A stretch of DNA of 64,000 nt from Saccharomycopsis fibuligera x Saccharomycopsis cf. fibuligera (taxonomy: Eukaryota; Ascomycota; Saccharomycetes; Ascoideales; Saccharomycopsidaceae), in contig CP012809.1 in assembly GCA_001936135.1 (NCBI GenBank), positions 4,327,501 through 4,391,500 of the forward strand, in the 5' to 3' direction. The translations under genes were made by a program, and so were the position numbers. Positions 1 to 10,025 of this stretch are shown here, one piece after another. A model generated the notes under the pieces. The model saw only the letters and a list, made by a program, of their open reading frames with translations. It ran no database searches and was not told where the DNA came from. The first letter of the stretch is position 1; the number at the start of each line of letters is the position of its first letter.

Positions 1-831
1 TAATCGGTATTTGGCCTCGCCTTCCGGGTTTTGCTGTAATTGCCTTTCAAGCTGTTCTATCGTAAACAATTCTTTCCAAAACTCTTTTCTATAGAACTTT
101 TCAAGGGTAATAGCAATATCTGCAAAGCTGATACTATCACCAGCCACATAAACCACCTCGTTTTTAATTTTGCTATCCACGTTATAGCCTTCAAGAATAA
201 CCTTGGCCGTCAAAACACTAATGTCTTCAACCGTGGTAAAAACAAGTCTGTTATCCCAGGATCCAAGACCATGTATTTTCAATTCTGGCCCATTAACTAC
301 CCCAAAAAATGGCTCGAATAGATAACTCATGAATATTCCTGTAGAGATGATTATCCAATTAGTAGTTGATTGATTACGGATGAGTTTGCGTACCTCTAAT
401 TGTTCGTCAAACACATCTTGGCCTGAACCATACCCTATGGCATCATAGTCAACACCGAATTGCCAAGGAAGGTATAATTTCACTTTGCCTAGCAATACAC
501 TCCTGGTGATTTTCACCTGGGTGCCCAATGGCATTGAATATCCATTGCAGCTTATGACAGCGTCATAATTCTGAAAAATTGCTGCAAGTTCCGCCTCGGA
601 TGCTTGTGTGATATCTGCAAACACTGGTTTCACCCCTTTTGCTCTCAATTGGCCGATTTTTTGTTTCTTTGAAGACAGTGTACCACTCTGAGAGTTACTG
701 ATGCTTGGATCCCTTATGAGAAAACTGATCTCCACTGACCCGAGCATTTTGTTAGCCAAAAGCTGGTTTATGATTTCTGAACCAAGCTCTCCTAGTCCTA
801 AAACAAGGATTGATTGCAAAGAACTAGTCAT
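1..831 (-). CDS. NmrA/isoflavone reductase-like NAD(P)-binding protein (3' part outside window)
   Basis: An open frame starts at the ATG at 831-829 and runs without a stop off the left edge, so about 277 residues are visible and the C-terminus is missing. Near the N-terminus is a dinucleotide-binding turn (VLGLGELGSEII), followed by an IRDPS segment after the second strand, as in NmrA-like and isoflavone-reductase-like members of the short-chain dehydrogenase superfamily. The later PWQFGVDYDAIG segment also fits that family. These are usually single-domain cytosolic proteins of about 300-350 residues that act as oxidoreductases or as redox-sensing regulators. The substrate cannot be read from the sequence. 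Confidence is good for the fold and low for the role. Confidence 0.8.
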   Translation of the reverse strand, partial: MTSSLQSILVLGLGELGSEIINQLLANKMLGSVEISFLIRDPSISNSQSGTLSSKKQKIGQLRAKGVKPVFADITQASEAELAAIFQNYDAVISCNGYSMPLGTQVKITRSVLLGKVKLYLPWQFGVDYDAIGYGSGQDVFDEQLEVRKLIRNQSTTNWIIISTGIFMSYLFEPFFGVVNGPELKIHGLGSWDNRLVFTTVEDISVLTAKVILEGYNVDSKIKNEVVYVAGDSISFADIAITLEKFYRKEFWKELFTIEQLERQLQQNPEGEAKYRL

Positions 832-1523
832 TATGTTTATATCGAGTTATGAAGTATTGCTTGTAAATGGCATCCAGAGATTTGCTTTTGCAAGTAATTG
901 AAAAAGAGCTGAAAGGTGAATCTCAAGGGTGCGGCTTGTTGTATTTAAATAAGTGTGAACGTGCCTGTTAAGGCTGTAACAATAGAAATAAATTTACGCT
1001 CTAAGTGTCCGCACAGAAAAAGCAATTGTTTAAGTAGTTTCGTATGTGGTTCGCGCCAACAGAACTTCGCGCAACCCACCGGACTTTACGGATAATAAAT
1101 CCGACTTCATGTTGTCAAAGCATGCCAAAAAATCTATACGGTCTGTTAAATACATATCATGCTGACTAATTTCACATTCTACAGTAACTTCTAAATTCCA
1201 AAGAGACACTATATAGCGTTCCGAATGTGACGATGGGTTACTGATCGGAGAACATTGCTAGAATCCGATCTGTACAGACTCAATGATCTTCGTTTTGACG
1301 TGTTGGGCAACTTATTTGAGTCATTTACTCATTTCGGGCGGCCGTGGAAGGTACACTTAACTGGCATATATCAACACAGTTTCAAAAAAACAAAAAACAA
1401 AAAACAAAAAATAAAAAAAAAAAAACAAAAAAAATTGACAGCATGTTTGAATGATTGGAGAAATCAAATAAAAAAAATTGTCTATTATATTACAATGCCG
1501 GTTTTATGATGAAAATATAAGAA
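832..1523. other. Intergenic region, NmrA-like promoter and nucleoporin 3' flank
   Basis: No conserved reading frame is visible. The left part should be the promoter of the leftward NmrA-like gene. An A-rich tract with interspersed C at about 1381-1435 lies about 90 bp downstream of the nucleoporin stop. Confidence 0.5.
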
Positions 1524-3071
1524 CTATAAACTATTGAACCCAAATGCCCAGTCCAAGCCTTTACTTAGCCAAGAATCATCATCTCTTGTGACACCGTGCG
1601 GCGAATTCATGTCAATTACTTTCTTTTTGTTAGCATTAGACTTGTTTTTCACTAACATAACTTGCTTACCATTAACAATTGGCAATCTGTTACCATTAGT
1701 CGATGATTTATATTTTTTTGCGTCTGGCTCTTCAGCAGACGATTTTTGGAATAAATGTTGAGATTCGCTATTAAATGCGTTAAAAAGACGACTCTTTGAT
1801 AATAAAGGTAAGTTGTCGAGAATGCTAGATACGGCACCACTAGAACTGCTGTTTGGTAGTGATGCTGTGCTTTGATTTCTGTTGGAACTTGTATTAACAC
1901 TACTACTGATTCGGGTTTCCTGGTCTGATCTATTTGGAAAAAGCGAATCAGTGCTGCTGGATGCTGCTTCATCACAGTAATTGACTTGAGCTTTGAGCTT
2001 GCCAGTTCTTAATTGATTTAGTAAATCAGAAGAATATGGCTTCACCGTTAGATAGTAACTATTAAAAATCACCCTGTCCTCTTTCAACGCACGCAAATAG
2101 GAAGGATGGCTACTATAAGTTATCTTTATCCATGAATCACCAAGATAAATAGGTATGGTCTTCGACGCGTCGCTTGTTCTTAATAATCTGCTGAAATTGT
2201 TTTTCTTTTGATTCAGGATCTCAAAATCTTCTAGTATTTCACCAAATTTGTTAAAATAGTGAATTATTTGTACCGAATCAGATTCCTTATAGCCGTATAT
2301 TATTATTGAAAACTCTTGCTGAGAGCCAGTACCACTTGCGGCACTTTCTTTATCACCTTTGACCGCTTTATTGCTAGCAGTTAAACTCAAATGGCTATTG
2401 AAATCAATGTTGGATTTACAAGAAATTGAGTGGATGTAATTTGACGTATCAATAGGGTTTGAAGAATATTTTGAAAAGAAATTTGAATTAAAAACATTGA
2501 AAGTTCCTGGATCAAGACGATTAATACCTGGAACATTGTTTACTTCGTTTTCAGTAGTAACATTATTTGTCCGTTCCGTATCTTTGCTAGAGTCTTTTTC
2601 ATGGTTGTAAGGACCAGCTTCATCTATTAGATCGTGATCCAAGTCATGCATTGACACTTTTGGTGGTGCATCCAAGTCATTGATCAAATGTGAGCTTTTG
2701 AGTACAGAATTCGAATGCTTATTAAATGATAACTGTTTGAATTTTTTGGAACCAAAATCATTGGAAGCCGGCCCAACAAGCAAACGTTTGACTTGGGTAT
2801 CTAGACTTGCATATTTGCTGCCGGTGCGACTATTTTCATCATCATCGTTAGCATCATCTTCACCATCCGCTTCATCGTCATCGCTTTCTTCGTTCTCGCT
2901 ACTTTCCTCGTTGTTCTTGTTAGCGCCTGCACTAAGTCCTCGTTTGCTATTTATTGCTCTTGGAATTATAGAGAAGGGAAGGATTCTGGAGTTGGAGCTG
3001 TCGCTGAACCAGGGCTTGATGTCATTGCCTGTATCGGCCTCAGATGCTAATGGCTGGGTATTTGTATTCAT
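1524..3071 (-). CDS. NUP53: Nucleoporin of the Nup53/Nup59 (Nup35, MPPN) family
   Basis: A 515-residue protein starting at a clear ATG. The centre (about residues 255-350) holds an RRM-like fold of the Nup35 type: a FSIIIYGY strand, then HYFNKFGEI, then GDSWIKITY, then VIFNSYYLTVKPY. The last residues (WLSKGLDWAFGF) form the amphipathic membrane-binding helix typical of Nup53, Nup59 and Nup35. The N-terminal third is disordered and has a long Asp/Glu run at about 56-80. In this family the protein links the inner-ring scaffold of the nuclear pore to the pore membrane and binds the karyopherin Kap121. It is divergent from VTC4. Whether it is the NUP53 or the NUP59/ASM4 orthologue cannot be settled; CUG-clade yeasts may have one copy. 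Confidence 0.88.
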   Translation of the reverse strand: MNTNTQPLASEADTGNDIKPWFSDSSNSRILPFSIIPRAINSKRGLSAGANKNNEESSENEESDDDEADGEDDANDDDENSRTGSKYASLDTQVKRLLVGPASNDFGSKKFKQLSFNKHSNSVLKSSHLINDLDAPPKVSMHDLDHDLIDEAGPYNHEKDSSKDTERTNNVTTENEVNNVPGINRLDPGTFNVFNSNFFSKYSSNPIDTSNYIHSISCKSNIDFNSHLSLTASNKAVKGDKESAASGTGSQQEFSIIIYGYKESDSVQIIHYFNKFGEILEDFEILNQKKNNFSRLLRTSDASKTIPIYLGDSWIKITYSSHPSYLRALKEDRVIFNSYYLTVKPYSSDLLNQLRTGKLKAQVNYCDEAASSSTDSLFPNRSDQETRISSSVNTSSNRNQSTASLPNSSSSGAVSSILDNLPLLSKSRLFNAFNSESQHLFQKSSAEEPDAKKYKSSTNGNRLPIVNGKQVMLVKNKSNANKKKVIDMNSPHGVTRDDDSWLSKGLDWAFGFNSL

Positions 3072-3225
3072 GGAGAACCTTTGTGTTTATATGTGAAGCT
3101 AGAAGAGACTCTGCAGTCAACTCTCTTTCGTGTGCTTACCACTTTCTTCTTGTCTGTTCTGTTGTTTTGCTTTGTTTTTGTAAAATCAAAATAAAATTCA
3201 AAAAAATAATTTTTTATATAGCAAC

Positions 3226-3231
3226 CACGTG
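3226..3231. promoter_or_regulatory. CACGTG E-box (Pho4/Cbf1 type)
   Basis: CACGTG preceded by C and followed by A, about 290 bp upstream of VTC4. Pho4 prefers non-T flanks, so the C side suits Pho4; Cbf1 could also bind. Confidence 0.55.
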
Positions 3232-3313
3232 ATAACGCATGTGACATTTCATATGACAGTTCTCCAGCACGTACCCTGTATCACCCCCGTGTCCCAATGA
3301 GGCAGGCGCGAGG

Positions 3314-3321
3314 GCACGTTT
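3314..3321 (+). promoter_or_regulatory. GCACGTTT element (low-affinity Pho4 type)
   Basis: GCACGTTT matches the core of the PHO5 UASp1-type Pho4 site. It lies about 200 bp upstream of VTC4 and pairs with the CACGTG at 3226-3231. Confidence 0.5.
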
Positions 3322-3437
3322 GGCTCAGAACGGATGGATATATGCAATCTTCCTGGCAACAGCCGCCCATCCATCCATCACCGTATGCTAGTGTCAGAAC
3401 TCGAGCCAGGATATTAAAATTTTTCAACAGAGTTCAA

Positions 3438-3444
3438 TATATAT
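3438..3444 (+). promoter_or_regulatory. TATA box of VTC4
   Basis: TATATAT about 75 bp upstream of the VTC4 ATG, the usual range for yeast promoters. Confidence 0.45.
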
Positions 3445-3517
3445 TCTTCTGGTTTCCTTTTAGTCTGATTTTTACCGCCATCATCATATTATCATCATCC
3501 CCAAAGGAGCAGCAATC

Positions 3518-5650
3518 ATGAAATTCGGAGAACACTTGAAAAGTAGTCTTATCAAGGACTACAATTTTTACTATATTGCTTACGATGACTTGAAATACGA
3601 ATTGAAAAAGGGCTTAGCTACCAATAATGACTGCTGGTCCAATGAGTTGGAAGAGCTGTTTTTGACTTCTTTGGAAACCGAACTAGATAAAGTTTACACC
3701 TTTACCAAGTTGAAGAAAGGAGAAATCCAAAAAAGAATCAAGGATACTGAAAGGCTCATCGACCAGGTCGTTAATTCAGTTGATAGCGATGATCCTCCAC
3801 ACGAGGAAGATTTCTTGGATCTAGAAGACGAATTGTCAGATATCATTGCTGATACTCATGATTTGGCCAAATTTACCAAGCTTAATTATACTGGTTTTTA
3901 CAAAATCATCAAAAAGCACGATAAGCAAACCAAATTTAATTTGAGACCAATTTTCCAGGCAAGATTGGACTCAAAGCCATTCTTTAAAGACAATTATGAT
4001 CAACTAATTGTCAAGCTATCTAAACTTTATGATGTGGTTAGAACCAGAGGTAACCCCGTGAAAGGTGACGCTTCTGCTGGCGGTAAGCAGCAAAATTTTG
4101 TGCGTCAAACCACCAAGTACTGGGTTCATCCTGATAATGTCACAGAATTGAAATTGATTATCTTGAAGCATTTGCCTGTGTTAGTTTTTAATGCCAATAA
4201 AGATTTTGCATCTGATGATTCAGCAATTACTTCCATATATTTTGACAACAAAAACATGGATTTGTACTATGGCAGACTTAGAAAAGATGAAGGTGCTGAA
4301 GCTCATAGATTGCGTTGGTATGGTGGCATGAATTCAGATACCATTTTTTTTGAAAGAAAGACACACAGAGAAGATTGGACTGGGGAATCGTCAGTAAAAC
4401 AAAGATTTTCCGTTAAAGAAAAACATGTCAATGATTTCATCAAGGGCAAGTACACTGTTCCGGACGCATTTGAAAAAATGAGAAAAGAGGGCAAGAAATC
4501 CAAAAAGGAGATTGAAAATTTGGAAGCATTAGCCACAGAAATTCAATATACAATGATTAAACTGAAACTAAGGCCAGTGATGAGATCGTTTTATCATAGA
4601 ACTGCTTTCCAATTACCAGGCGACGCAAGAGTTAGAATATCTTTAGATACTGAATTGTCACTTGTTAGAGAGGACAATTTTGATGGGCATGACAGAACGA
4701 AAGGAAATTGGAGAAGAACTGATATTGGTATTGATTGGCCATTTAGCCAGCTCCCTGAAAAGGATATTTGTCGTTTCCCATATGCTATCTTGGAGGTCAA
4801 ATTGCAGACCCAATTGGGACAGGAACCACCCCAATGGATCAGAGACGTTATTGCTTCTCACTTGGTAGAAGCAGTACCTAAATTTTCTAAATTCATTCAT
4901 GGTTGTGCTACATTGCTACCAGATCAAGTGAATTTAATTCCATTTTGGCTTCCACAAATGGATGTTGATATTAGGAAACCAAAATTAGAAGGTATTGGTA
5001 TTCAAAGAATTCATCATGATAACACATCAAGTGGCAATAACTCAGCTACCGGGGAATATTTGGACGAAGAAGAAGTCATTGGTGGTAATTTCAACCAGCC
5101 GGCTGGCGTTGTGCAACCAAACTTTAATGGTGATTCAGAAACTGCTCCACTTTTACTTGGTAACAACAGCAATAATAACAATCAATTAAGAAACCAAAAA
5201 CAAAGCAGTAAATCTATCATACCAAAGTTCATTCGTCAATTATTTACTGACGATAGAAATTTCTCCAAAGTTCCACCAGGAACAGTTTATGAAACAGCAT
5301 TTGAAGCTCCTCCAGGTAAACAAATTTGTGTACCAGTAAGAATTGAACCTAAGGTCTACTTTGCCACAGAAAGAACTTTCTTGTCATGGTTATCCATTGG
5401 TATGATTTTGGGTGCCACTGCCACAACTTTGCTCAGTTATGGTAACACAACTGCATTAATATCATCAATTGCATTTTTCATTAGTGCAGTCATCACCATT
5501 GCCTACGCTACTGGATTGTATGTTTGGAGGGTTTATAAGATCCGCGGCAAGAAAGCAGTTGATTATGCCGATAAATTTGGTCCAGGAATTATCTGTGTCT
5601 TATTGGTGATTTCTACATTCCTTACGTTCCTCTTCAAGTTTTTGGAATAA
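3518..5650 (+). CDS. VTC4: Vacuolar transporter chaperone 4, polyphosphate polymerase
   Basis: A 710-residue protein that follows baker's yeast Vtc4 almost end to end, starting with MKFGEHL. Domains in order: an SPX domain (about 1-150) with the Lys-rich [18 protein letters not shown] helix that senses inositol pyrophosphate; the VTC tunnel domain (about 190-480) with the expected catalytic segments [30 protein letters not shown] and FSKFIHG; a variable Asn-rich linker; and a C-terminal DUF202 membrane domain with about three transmembrane helices (about 625-710). Vtc4 is the catalytic subunit that makes polyphosphate from ATP and passes it into the vacuole. Two CTG codons (3656-3658 and 4562-4564) fall at polar positions of the family, which suits Ser decoding. 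E-boxes upstream suggest Pho4 control. Confidence 0.97.
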   Translation: MKFGEHLKSSLIKDYNFYYIAYDDLKYELKKGLATNNDCWSNELEELFLTSLETELDKVYTFTKLKKGEIQKRIKDTERLIDQVVNSVDSDDPPHEEDFLDLEDELSDIIADTHDLAKFTKLNYTGFYKIIKKHDKQTKFNLRPIFQARLDSKPFFKDNYDQLIVKLSKLYDVVRTRGNPVKGDASAGGKQQNFVRQTTKYWVHPDNVTELKLIILKHLPVLVFNANKDFASDDSAITSIYFDNKNMDLYYGRLRKDEGAEAHRLRWYGGMNSDTIFFERKTHREDWTGESSVKQRFSVKEKHVNDFIKGKYTVPDAFEKMRKEGKKSKKEIENLEALATEIQYTMIKLKLRPVMRSFYHRTAFQLPGDARVRISLDTELSLVREDNFDGHDRTKGNWRRTDIGIDWPFSQLPEKDICRFPYAILEVKLQTQLGQEPPQWIRDVIASHLVEAVPKFSKFIHGCATLLPDQVNLIPFWLPQMDVDIRKPKLEGIGIQRIHHDNTSSGNNSATGEYLDEEEVIGGNFNQPAGVVQPNFNGDSETAPLLLGNNSNNNNQLRNQKQSSKSIIPKFIRQLFTDDRNFSKVPPGTVYETAFEAPPGKQICVPVRIEPKVYFATERTFLSWLSIGMILGATATTLLSYGNTTALISSIAFFISAVITIAYATGLYVWRVYKIRGKKAVDYADKFGPGIICVLLVISTFLTFLFKFLE

Positions 5651-6136
5651 GTTTATTTGTTGTGCTCCTGGGCATATTGTGTGTCTATTATCGTTTTTTA
5701 TTTTTATTTTATTTTTACTTGGTTATTTTTCTTTTTTTTTTTTTTTTTTTTTTATGTTTTTATAAAAAATTTATTTTTTTTATTTTAGACACATCTCTTA
5801 AATATCATTTTCATCTCCAATAGACAAATCATTCATCATTAAAACGAATGGGTTCAGACGTTTGCAGCTGTGGCATGCTAGTCTACTTTTGAGTATAATG
5901 CTCACGTGACTGATTTTTTTTTCGTTTCACCTGAAAGATAGAGGTAAACTTAGCGGACTCATTTCATCAAGAGGCGGTCGCGATGATGAAGCTGTCAAGC
6001 CGCCAGCTGAAAGTTACGAGCAGCTTAATTTGACTGCGATATTGCTCTTATAACTTAAAAATAGTAGTGGCCATCCATCATTCATTCAAAGAGATAACGT
6101 AAAACTTAATCTAAAAGGCAATACAACATAATAATA
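5651..6136. other. VTC4 3' flank and MED7 promoter
   Basis: A T-rich 3' flank with a run of about 20 T near 5733-5752, then the MED7 promoter with a TCACGTGA palindrome at 5902-5909. No gene is seen. Confidence 0.5.
5902..5909. promoter_or_regulatory. TCACGTGA palindrome (Cbf1-type E-box) upstream of MED7
   Basis: TCACGTGA with T/A flanks, the form preferred by Cbf1-like factors over Pho4. It lies about 230 bp upstream of the MED7 ATG. Confidence 0.45.
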
Positions 6137-7387
6137 ATGGCAGATGCAGAGGGTGAAATTGCCGACTTGTACCCACCACCTCCACCATACTATAAGTTTT
6201 TCACTGACAAAAACATTGCAAGAGTCAATGAATGGATCAAAAAGCATGAATACAGACAACCAAATGATCAGCTAGAGGATATTGGAAAAGAAAATTCTAC
6301 TGCAGCACAGCCTACAAATGATGTTGCAAACCCCAGCAGCAGTGACAATGAGGACAATAATAAAGATAACCAGGAATCCAAAGATGAAAATGCCATTAAA
6401 GGAAAAGAATCAGAATCAGATCAGGATAAGTTGAAAAAAGGTGAATTGGACAAGTATCCAGAAAACGAATTGCAATTCTTGCTTCCTCCAAAGAAGCCAG
6501 AAGGACAGACATATAGACTCTTTGGTAACATATGGCAATTTGAAGACAGAATACCTACTCTAACGGAGATGGGAGTGGAACAATTGTACAGTGATGATGT
6601 TACTGCAACTAACGAAGAGACTATCAAACCTGAAATTAAACCTGAGCAAAACGGACAGGCAGGCGGACAACTAACGGTGAGAGATGAAGACCATACAAGT
6701 AGAGACCAAGAAACTCCGAAAACAAAAAAGGAACAAGAAATCCAGCTGAATTCACAAGATCAAAGCGCTTCTTTAAAGCGCATCAATGAATTGAAGAAAC
6801 TTTTTAAATCGTTACTTTTAAATTTCCTTGAACTTATAGGGATTATATCAAAAAATCCGACATTGTATCCTACAAAACTAGAACAAATTCGTATCATTTT
6901 GATCAATATTCATCATTTATTGAATGAGTATCGTCCACATCAAGCGCGTGAATCATTGATTTTGATGCTTACTAACCAGCTCAAATCTAAACGTAATGAA
7001 ATCAAACAAATTCGAGAACGTTGTGAGCAAGTTAAATCAAAGTTGCAACAAGTGGCGAAAGAGTCAAGTAAACATCAACAGCATAAGCAGCGGCAACAAT
7101 TATTGAATGCGGTGAAACAAAACAGTATTACCGGAATCAAAACCACTGCAACAATTGATAGTACGGACGCATATAATGACAACAATACTAGTAGCGCTGA
7201 TGGACTACGACAGAAAGACACCACTGATGGAAGCGGTAATCAACAGACTTCTGATAATAATTCAATAGCAGCTAATAGCGGCCAAGTATCAAAGGGGAAT
7301 GTTCCCGTTCCGGCTAGACCAAGGAACCCAAAGCTTAGTTCCAGAGAGAATGCAATAGTTGATATAATGCGAGAATTGGAAATATAA
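6137..7387 (+). CDS. MED7: Mediator complex subunit 7
   Basis: A 416-residue protein. The N-terminus has the Med7 signature: a poly-Pro stretch (LYPPPPPYYKFFTD, about 11-24), then LLPPKKPEGQTYRLFGN and a WQFEDRIPTL segment. After an acidic Gln-rich linker comes the helical half (about 215-310) with RINELKKLFKSLLLNFLELI and HHLLNEYRPHQARESLILML, which pairs with Med21 and forms the hinge of the Mediator middle module. Mediator links activators to RNA polymerase II. The protein is nearly twice the length of the 222-residue baker's yeast protein because of an acidic insert at about 45-105, a linker at about 165-210 and a disordered tail of about 100 residues. Confidence 0.93.
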   Translation: MADAEGEIADLYPPPPPYYKFFTDKNIARVNEWIKKHEYRQPNDQLEDIGKENSTAAQPTNDVANPSSSDNEDNNKDNQESKDENAIKGKESESDQDKLKKGELDKYPENELQFLLPPKKPEGQTYRLFGNIWQFEDRIPTLTEMGVEQLYSDDVTATNEETIKPEIKPEQNGQAGGQLTVRDEDHTSRDQETPKTKKEQEIQLNSQDQSASLKRINELKKLFKSLLLNFLELIGIISKNPTLYPTKLEQIRIILINIHHLLNEYRPHQARESLILMLTNQLKSKRNEIKQIRERCEQVKSKLQQVAKESSKHQQHKQRQQLLNAVKQNSITGIKTTATIDSTDAYNDNNTSSADGLRQKDTTDGSGNQQTSDNNSIAANSGQVSKGNVPVPARPRNPKLSSRENAIVDIMRELEI

Positions 7388-7416
7388 TGGTTGGTGATGC
7401 TGACGATGATAAAATT

Positions 7417-7449
<33 letters not shown>

Positions 7450-7893
7450 ATTGTAGCGGGAGAACACCTGACAAAGGTGTGAAAGCACACATTTAGTATT
7501 ATTGACTAGTTTTGATATATATTACAGTCGACACATTTTTTGATTCTGTAACATGAAAGTACCTTAAATGGTGCGGGCTGTTGTTACAAGCTACGTTTAT
7601 GTAGTTGCCGCTTCATTTCATATTTGGCTTTTAGCGTTCAAACAACACATGCTTTCTTGCAGTTTGATAATCCTGAAACCGAAAATGTTAGTTTTCAGTA
7701 TATTTGTTCGGTACTCTCTTTCAAAATCTTAAAAAGAAAAAAAAACTAGCCACAATAGCGGACAAATATGAGCATTAGCTTGTAAACAAGAAGAATTCCT
7801 GCTCGACAAATCTAATTACACACCACCATCACTCTATATATATATAGCTATTATGTTGACATTGACTAGTCGATGGTGTGTGGATGTGGGAAG

Positions 7894-7905
7894 ACACCCA
7901 AACAT
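7894..7905 (+). promoter_or_regulatory. Rap1-like site upstream of RPC17
   Basis: ACACCCAAACAT differs at one position from the usual Rap1 consensus. It lies about 230 bp upstream of the RPC17 start, next to a G/T-rich stretch. Confidence 0.3.
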
Positions 7906-8017
7906 ACACCACAGATATTTCCTCTATACGCACTCCTGCGATTGAAAAAAGTAAAAAAATTCTGACATACAGACATTAAGAAAAATAAAAAAAAAAAAAA
8001 AATATTTAGATCGGTTG

Positions 8018-8027
8018 GTGATGAGAT
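8018..8027 (+). promoter_or_regulatory. PAC-like motif (GATGAG core) upstream of RPC17
   Basis: GTGATGAGAT contains the GATGAG core of the PAC element, which in yeasts marks ribosome-biogenesis and Pol I/III subunit genes. It is about 110 bp upstream of the ATG. Confidence 0.4.
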
Positions 8028-8137
8028 GCGGTGATTGATTGATTGAATAATTAATTGACCTTTAAATTGTATTTTGTTGCTTGTTGATTTCTCAGCTATT
8101 CTGTATCATTATCATATAACTCAATAACTGCATAATA

Positions 8138-9077
8138 ATGGAGGTATGTTGACATTTACTGTTTTGTCATACTTGTTTGTGTTTTTGCAAGTACCAGATC
8201 ATTTTTTGCCGTGATTTTTCAATTTTTACTTTTGGAGTAATCTGAGGAAAAAAAATTCATATGTTGTGCGATTTGAAGATTAGGTCAAACTTACTAACAA
8301 TCCTTCGCCTCTTTACAGGTCAGAGAGCCCCGAGTAAAATTTCTCACAAATTGTGAACTTCTCGAACATTTAAATGAAGTGCGTTCTGAATTTTTACCCA
8401 AACCAGTAACAGAAGAAGAAAAACAACAAGAAAAAGAAAAGCGAAAACAACGTCAAAAGGATGGGTTTCGTAATAACAGAGATCAAATAGATCTTGAAAT
8501 TATTACTAAAGATCTACTGCTGTATTTACACAAGATTCCAGCGAAGAATCAATCGGCAACTGCAATTGCATCACTTCTTGAAGAACTTAATGATCAGTCA
8601 CGATTCCCCGGACTTGAAGTCATTGAAAAGTTCCAAATTGTCAATTTGGTTCCTAAAAATATTGTGAATTTGTATGCTATTGTGGAAGAATGTGATCTTC
8701 GATTCAATGAACAACAATGCGAGGAAATTCTCAGCTTAGTGGCGAAATATTTCCCTGAAGAATTTAAGGAAGCAGAAGCAGCAGCTGCTGCTGAAGAAGC
8801 AGGGGAAGATGAGGATGAAGCTGTAGAATTTGGCGAAGATGCAAACACTGCCCTTGGAACTCACCAGCAACAACAACAGCAAGAAGGGAGTAATAATGGT
8901 GAGGCTGGTACAAATGTGCTAGAAAATGTAGACCAAGAAGGTTATGATGAATTGGCTGAAGAACAAGAAGACGAAGAAGAAGCGTATGGAGACGACGGAG
9001 GAGATGATTTGATAGATGACAGGCTTGGAGGTGGTGGTGGTGTGGTTGGTGAAGATGCTGCTGGTGAAGATGAGTAG
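8138..9077 (+). CDS. RPC17: RNA polymerase III subunit C17 (one intron)
   Basis: Spliced gene: exon 1 is 8138-8143 (ATG GAG only), the intron is 8144-8318, and exon 2 is 8319-9077, giving 254 residues. The donor is GTATGT, the branch point TACTAAC (8292-8298) and the acceptor TTTACAG. The product begins MEVREPRVKFLTNCELLEHL and matches C17/CGRP-RCP. The HRDC-like segment (about 60-145) includes FQIVNLVPKNIVNLYAIVEECDLRF, close to the baker's yeast protein. C17 pairs with C25 to form the stalk of Pol III and is needed for initiation on tRNA and 5S genes. After residue about 150 comes an acidic, Gln/Gly-rich tail of about 100 residues that baker's yeast C17 lacks. Starting at the internal ATG (8379) would lose conserved N-terminal sequence. 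Confidence 0.93.
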
Positions 9078-10025
9078 ACGATTAGACGATTCTGTTCAAT
9101 TGATTATTGTAATTTAGCATTTACTTAGGTACTTAGTGTTTTGTTTATTTTTGTTTATTTTTTTCTTGTATTGAGTAGTAATAGAGAGAAAAGAGTTTTT
9201 CATTATTTTGATTTAAGCGGTATGTATTGCCATTGATGTTTACTCAGCTGCATAGTAGTCTAAACTTACACGGGTTTTGTGTGTGTCAGTACTGCAAAAT
9301 ATTTGTAATATTGGTAGCTGATGGGCTCACCTTTTATCATGATAAAGAGGAGTTATAGAATGTCAATATGAATCTAGTTTTGAACTCAGAAACTCAAAGT
9401 AGGCAAATGGTGTAAAAATAACGGTACTTTGGAAATGACTCAAATGCTTTAGGTCCTAGAGTTTTTTACCTTGCATACTCTGCATTGAAAATCATAAAGC
9501 ACATTAAGCAAGTTAACACACATTGCCATAATACCAACCATGTTGTTGTATCTATGGGCCCTTTTTAACCTGCTGGCTGAAAAACACAACGAACGTACTA
9601 CACGTTCATCATACATAAAAACCTGCCAAAATTCCCAACCATCAGCGCCATAAAAGGGGTTTTGCACCCCGCAGATTGTTTAAATATTACTGTTTGAGGT
9701 AATCTCATGTAAACTCGATAATCCAATCTTCGGAAAAAGCAGACTTTTTGTCAACGCGGCGTGGGATGAAAATTAAATATGAAAAACATTAAACAGATTT
9801 GTTATTGTTATTGCTGTTGCTATTGTTGTTATACTTTGCTGATCCATATGTAAAATTACAAACTCAAGAGAAAAAAAATACTATCGTAAGCAACAATGTA
9901 TTAGGAAAAAGATATAACCAAGATAGAAATTATGATAACTGCTATGGAAAAACTAAAGGTTAAAGAAGGAAAATAAAAGTAAAATAAAAAGAATTATAAT
10001 AATATAAAGAAGCGTAATGCTAAAT
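9078..10025. other. Convergent 3' flanks of RPC17 and CCT3
   Basis: About 950 bp between convergent genes with no convincing reading frame. A short perfect palindrome (TTTATCATGATAAA) lies at about 9334-9347. Nothing else is recognised. Confidence 0.45.

Larger units (their letters stand above)
3072..3517. promoter_or_regulatory. Divergent promoter of the nucleoporin gene and VTC4
   Basis: A 446-bp region between two divergent start codons. It holds a CACGTG E-box (3226-3231), a CACGTA near-match (3268-3273), a GCACGTTT element (3314-3321) and a TATATAT box (3438-3444) about 75 bp upstream of the VTC4 ATG. CACGTG and GCACGTTT are the two classic Pho4 site types, which suits a phosphate-responsive VTC4. 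Confidence 0.6.
7388..8137. other. MED7 3' flank and RPC17 promoter
   Basis: A run of about 30 T follows the MED7 stop. A small hairpin (ACACCT-gacaa-AGGTGT) lies at about 7465-7481. Nearer RPC17 are a Rap1-like site (7894-7905) and a PAC-like motif (8018-8027). No gene is seen. Confidence 0.5.
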
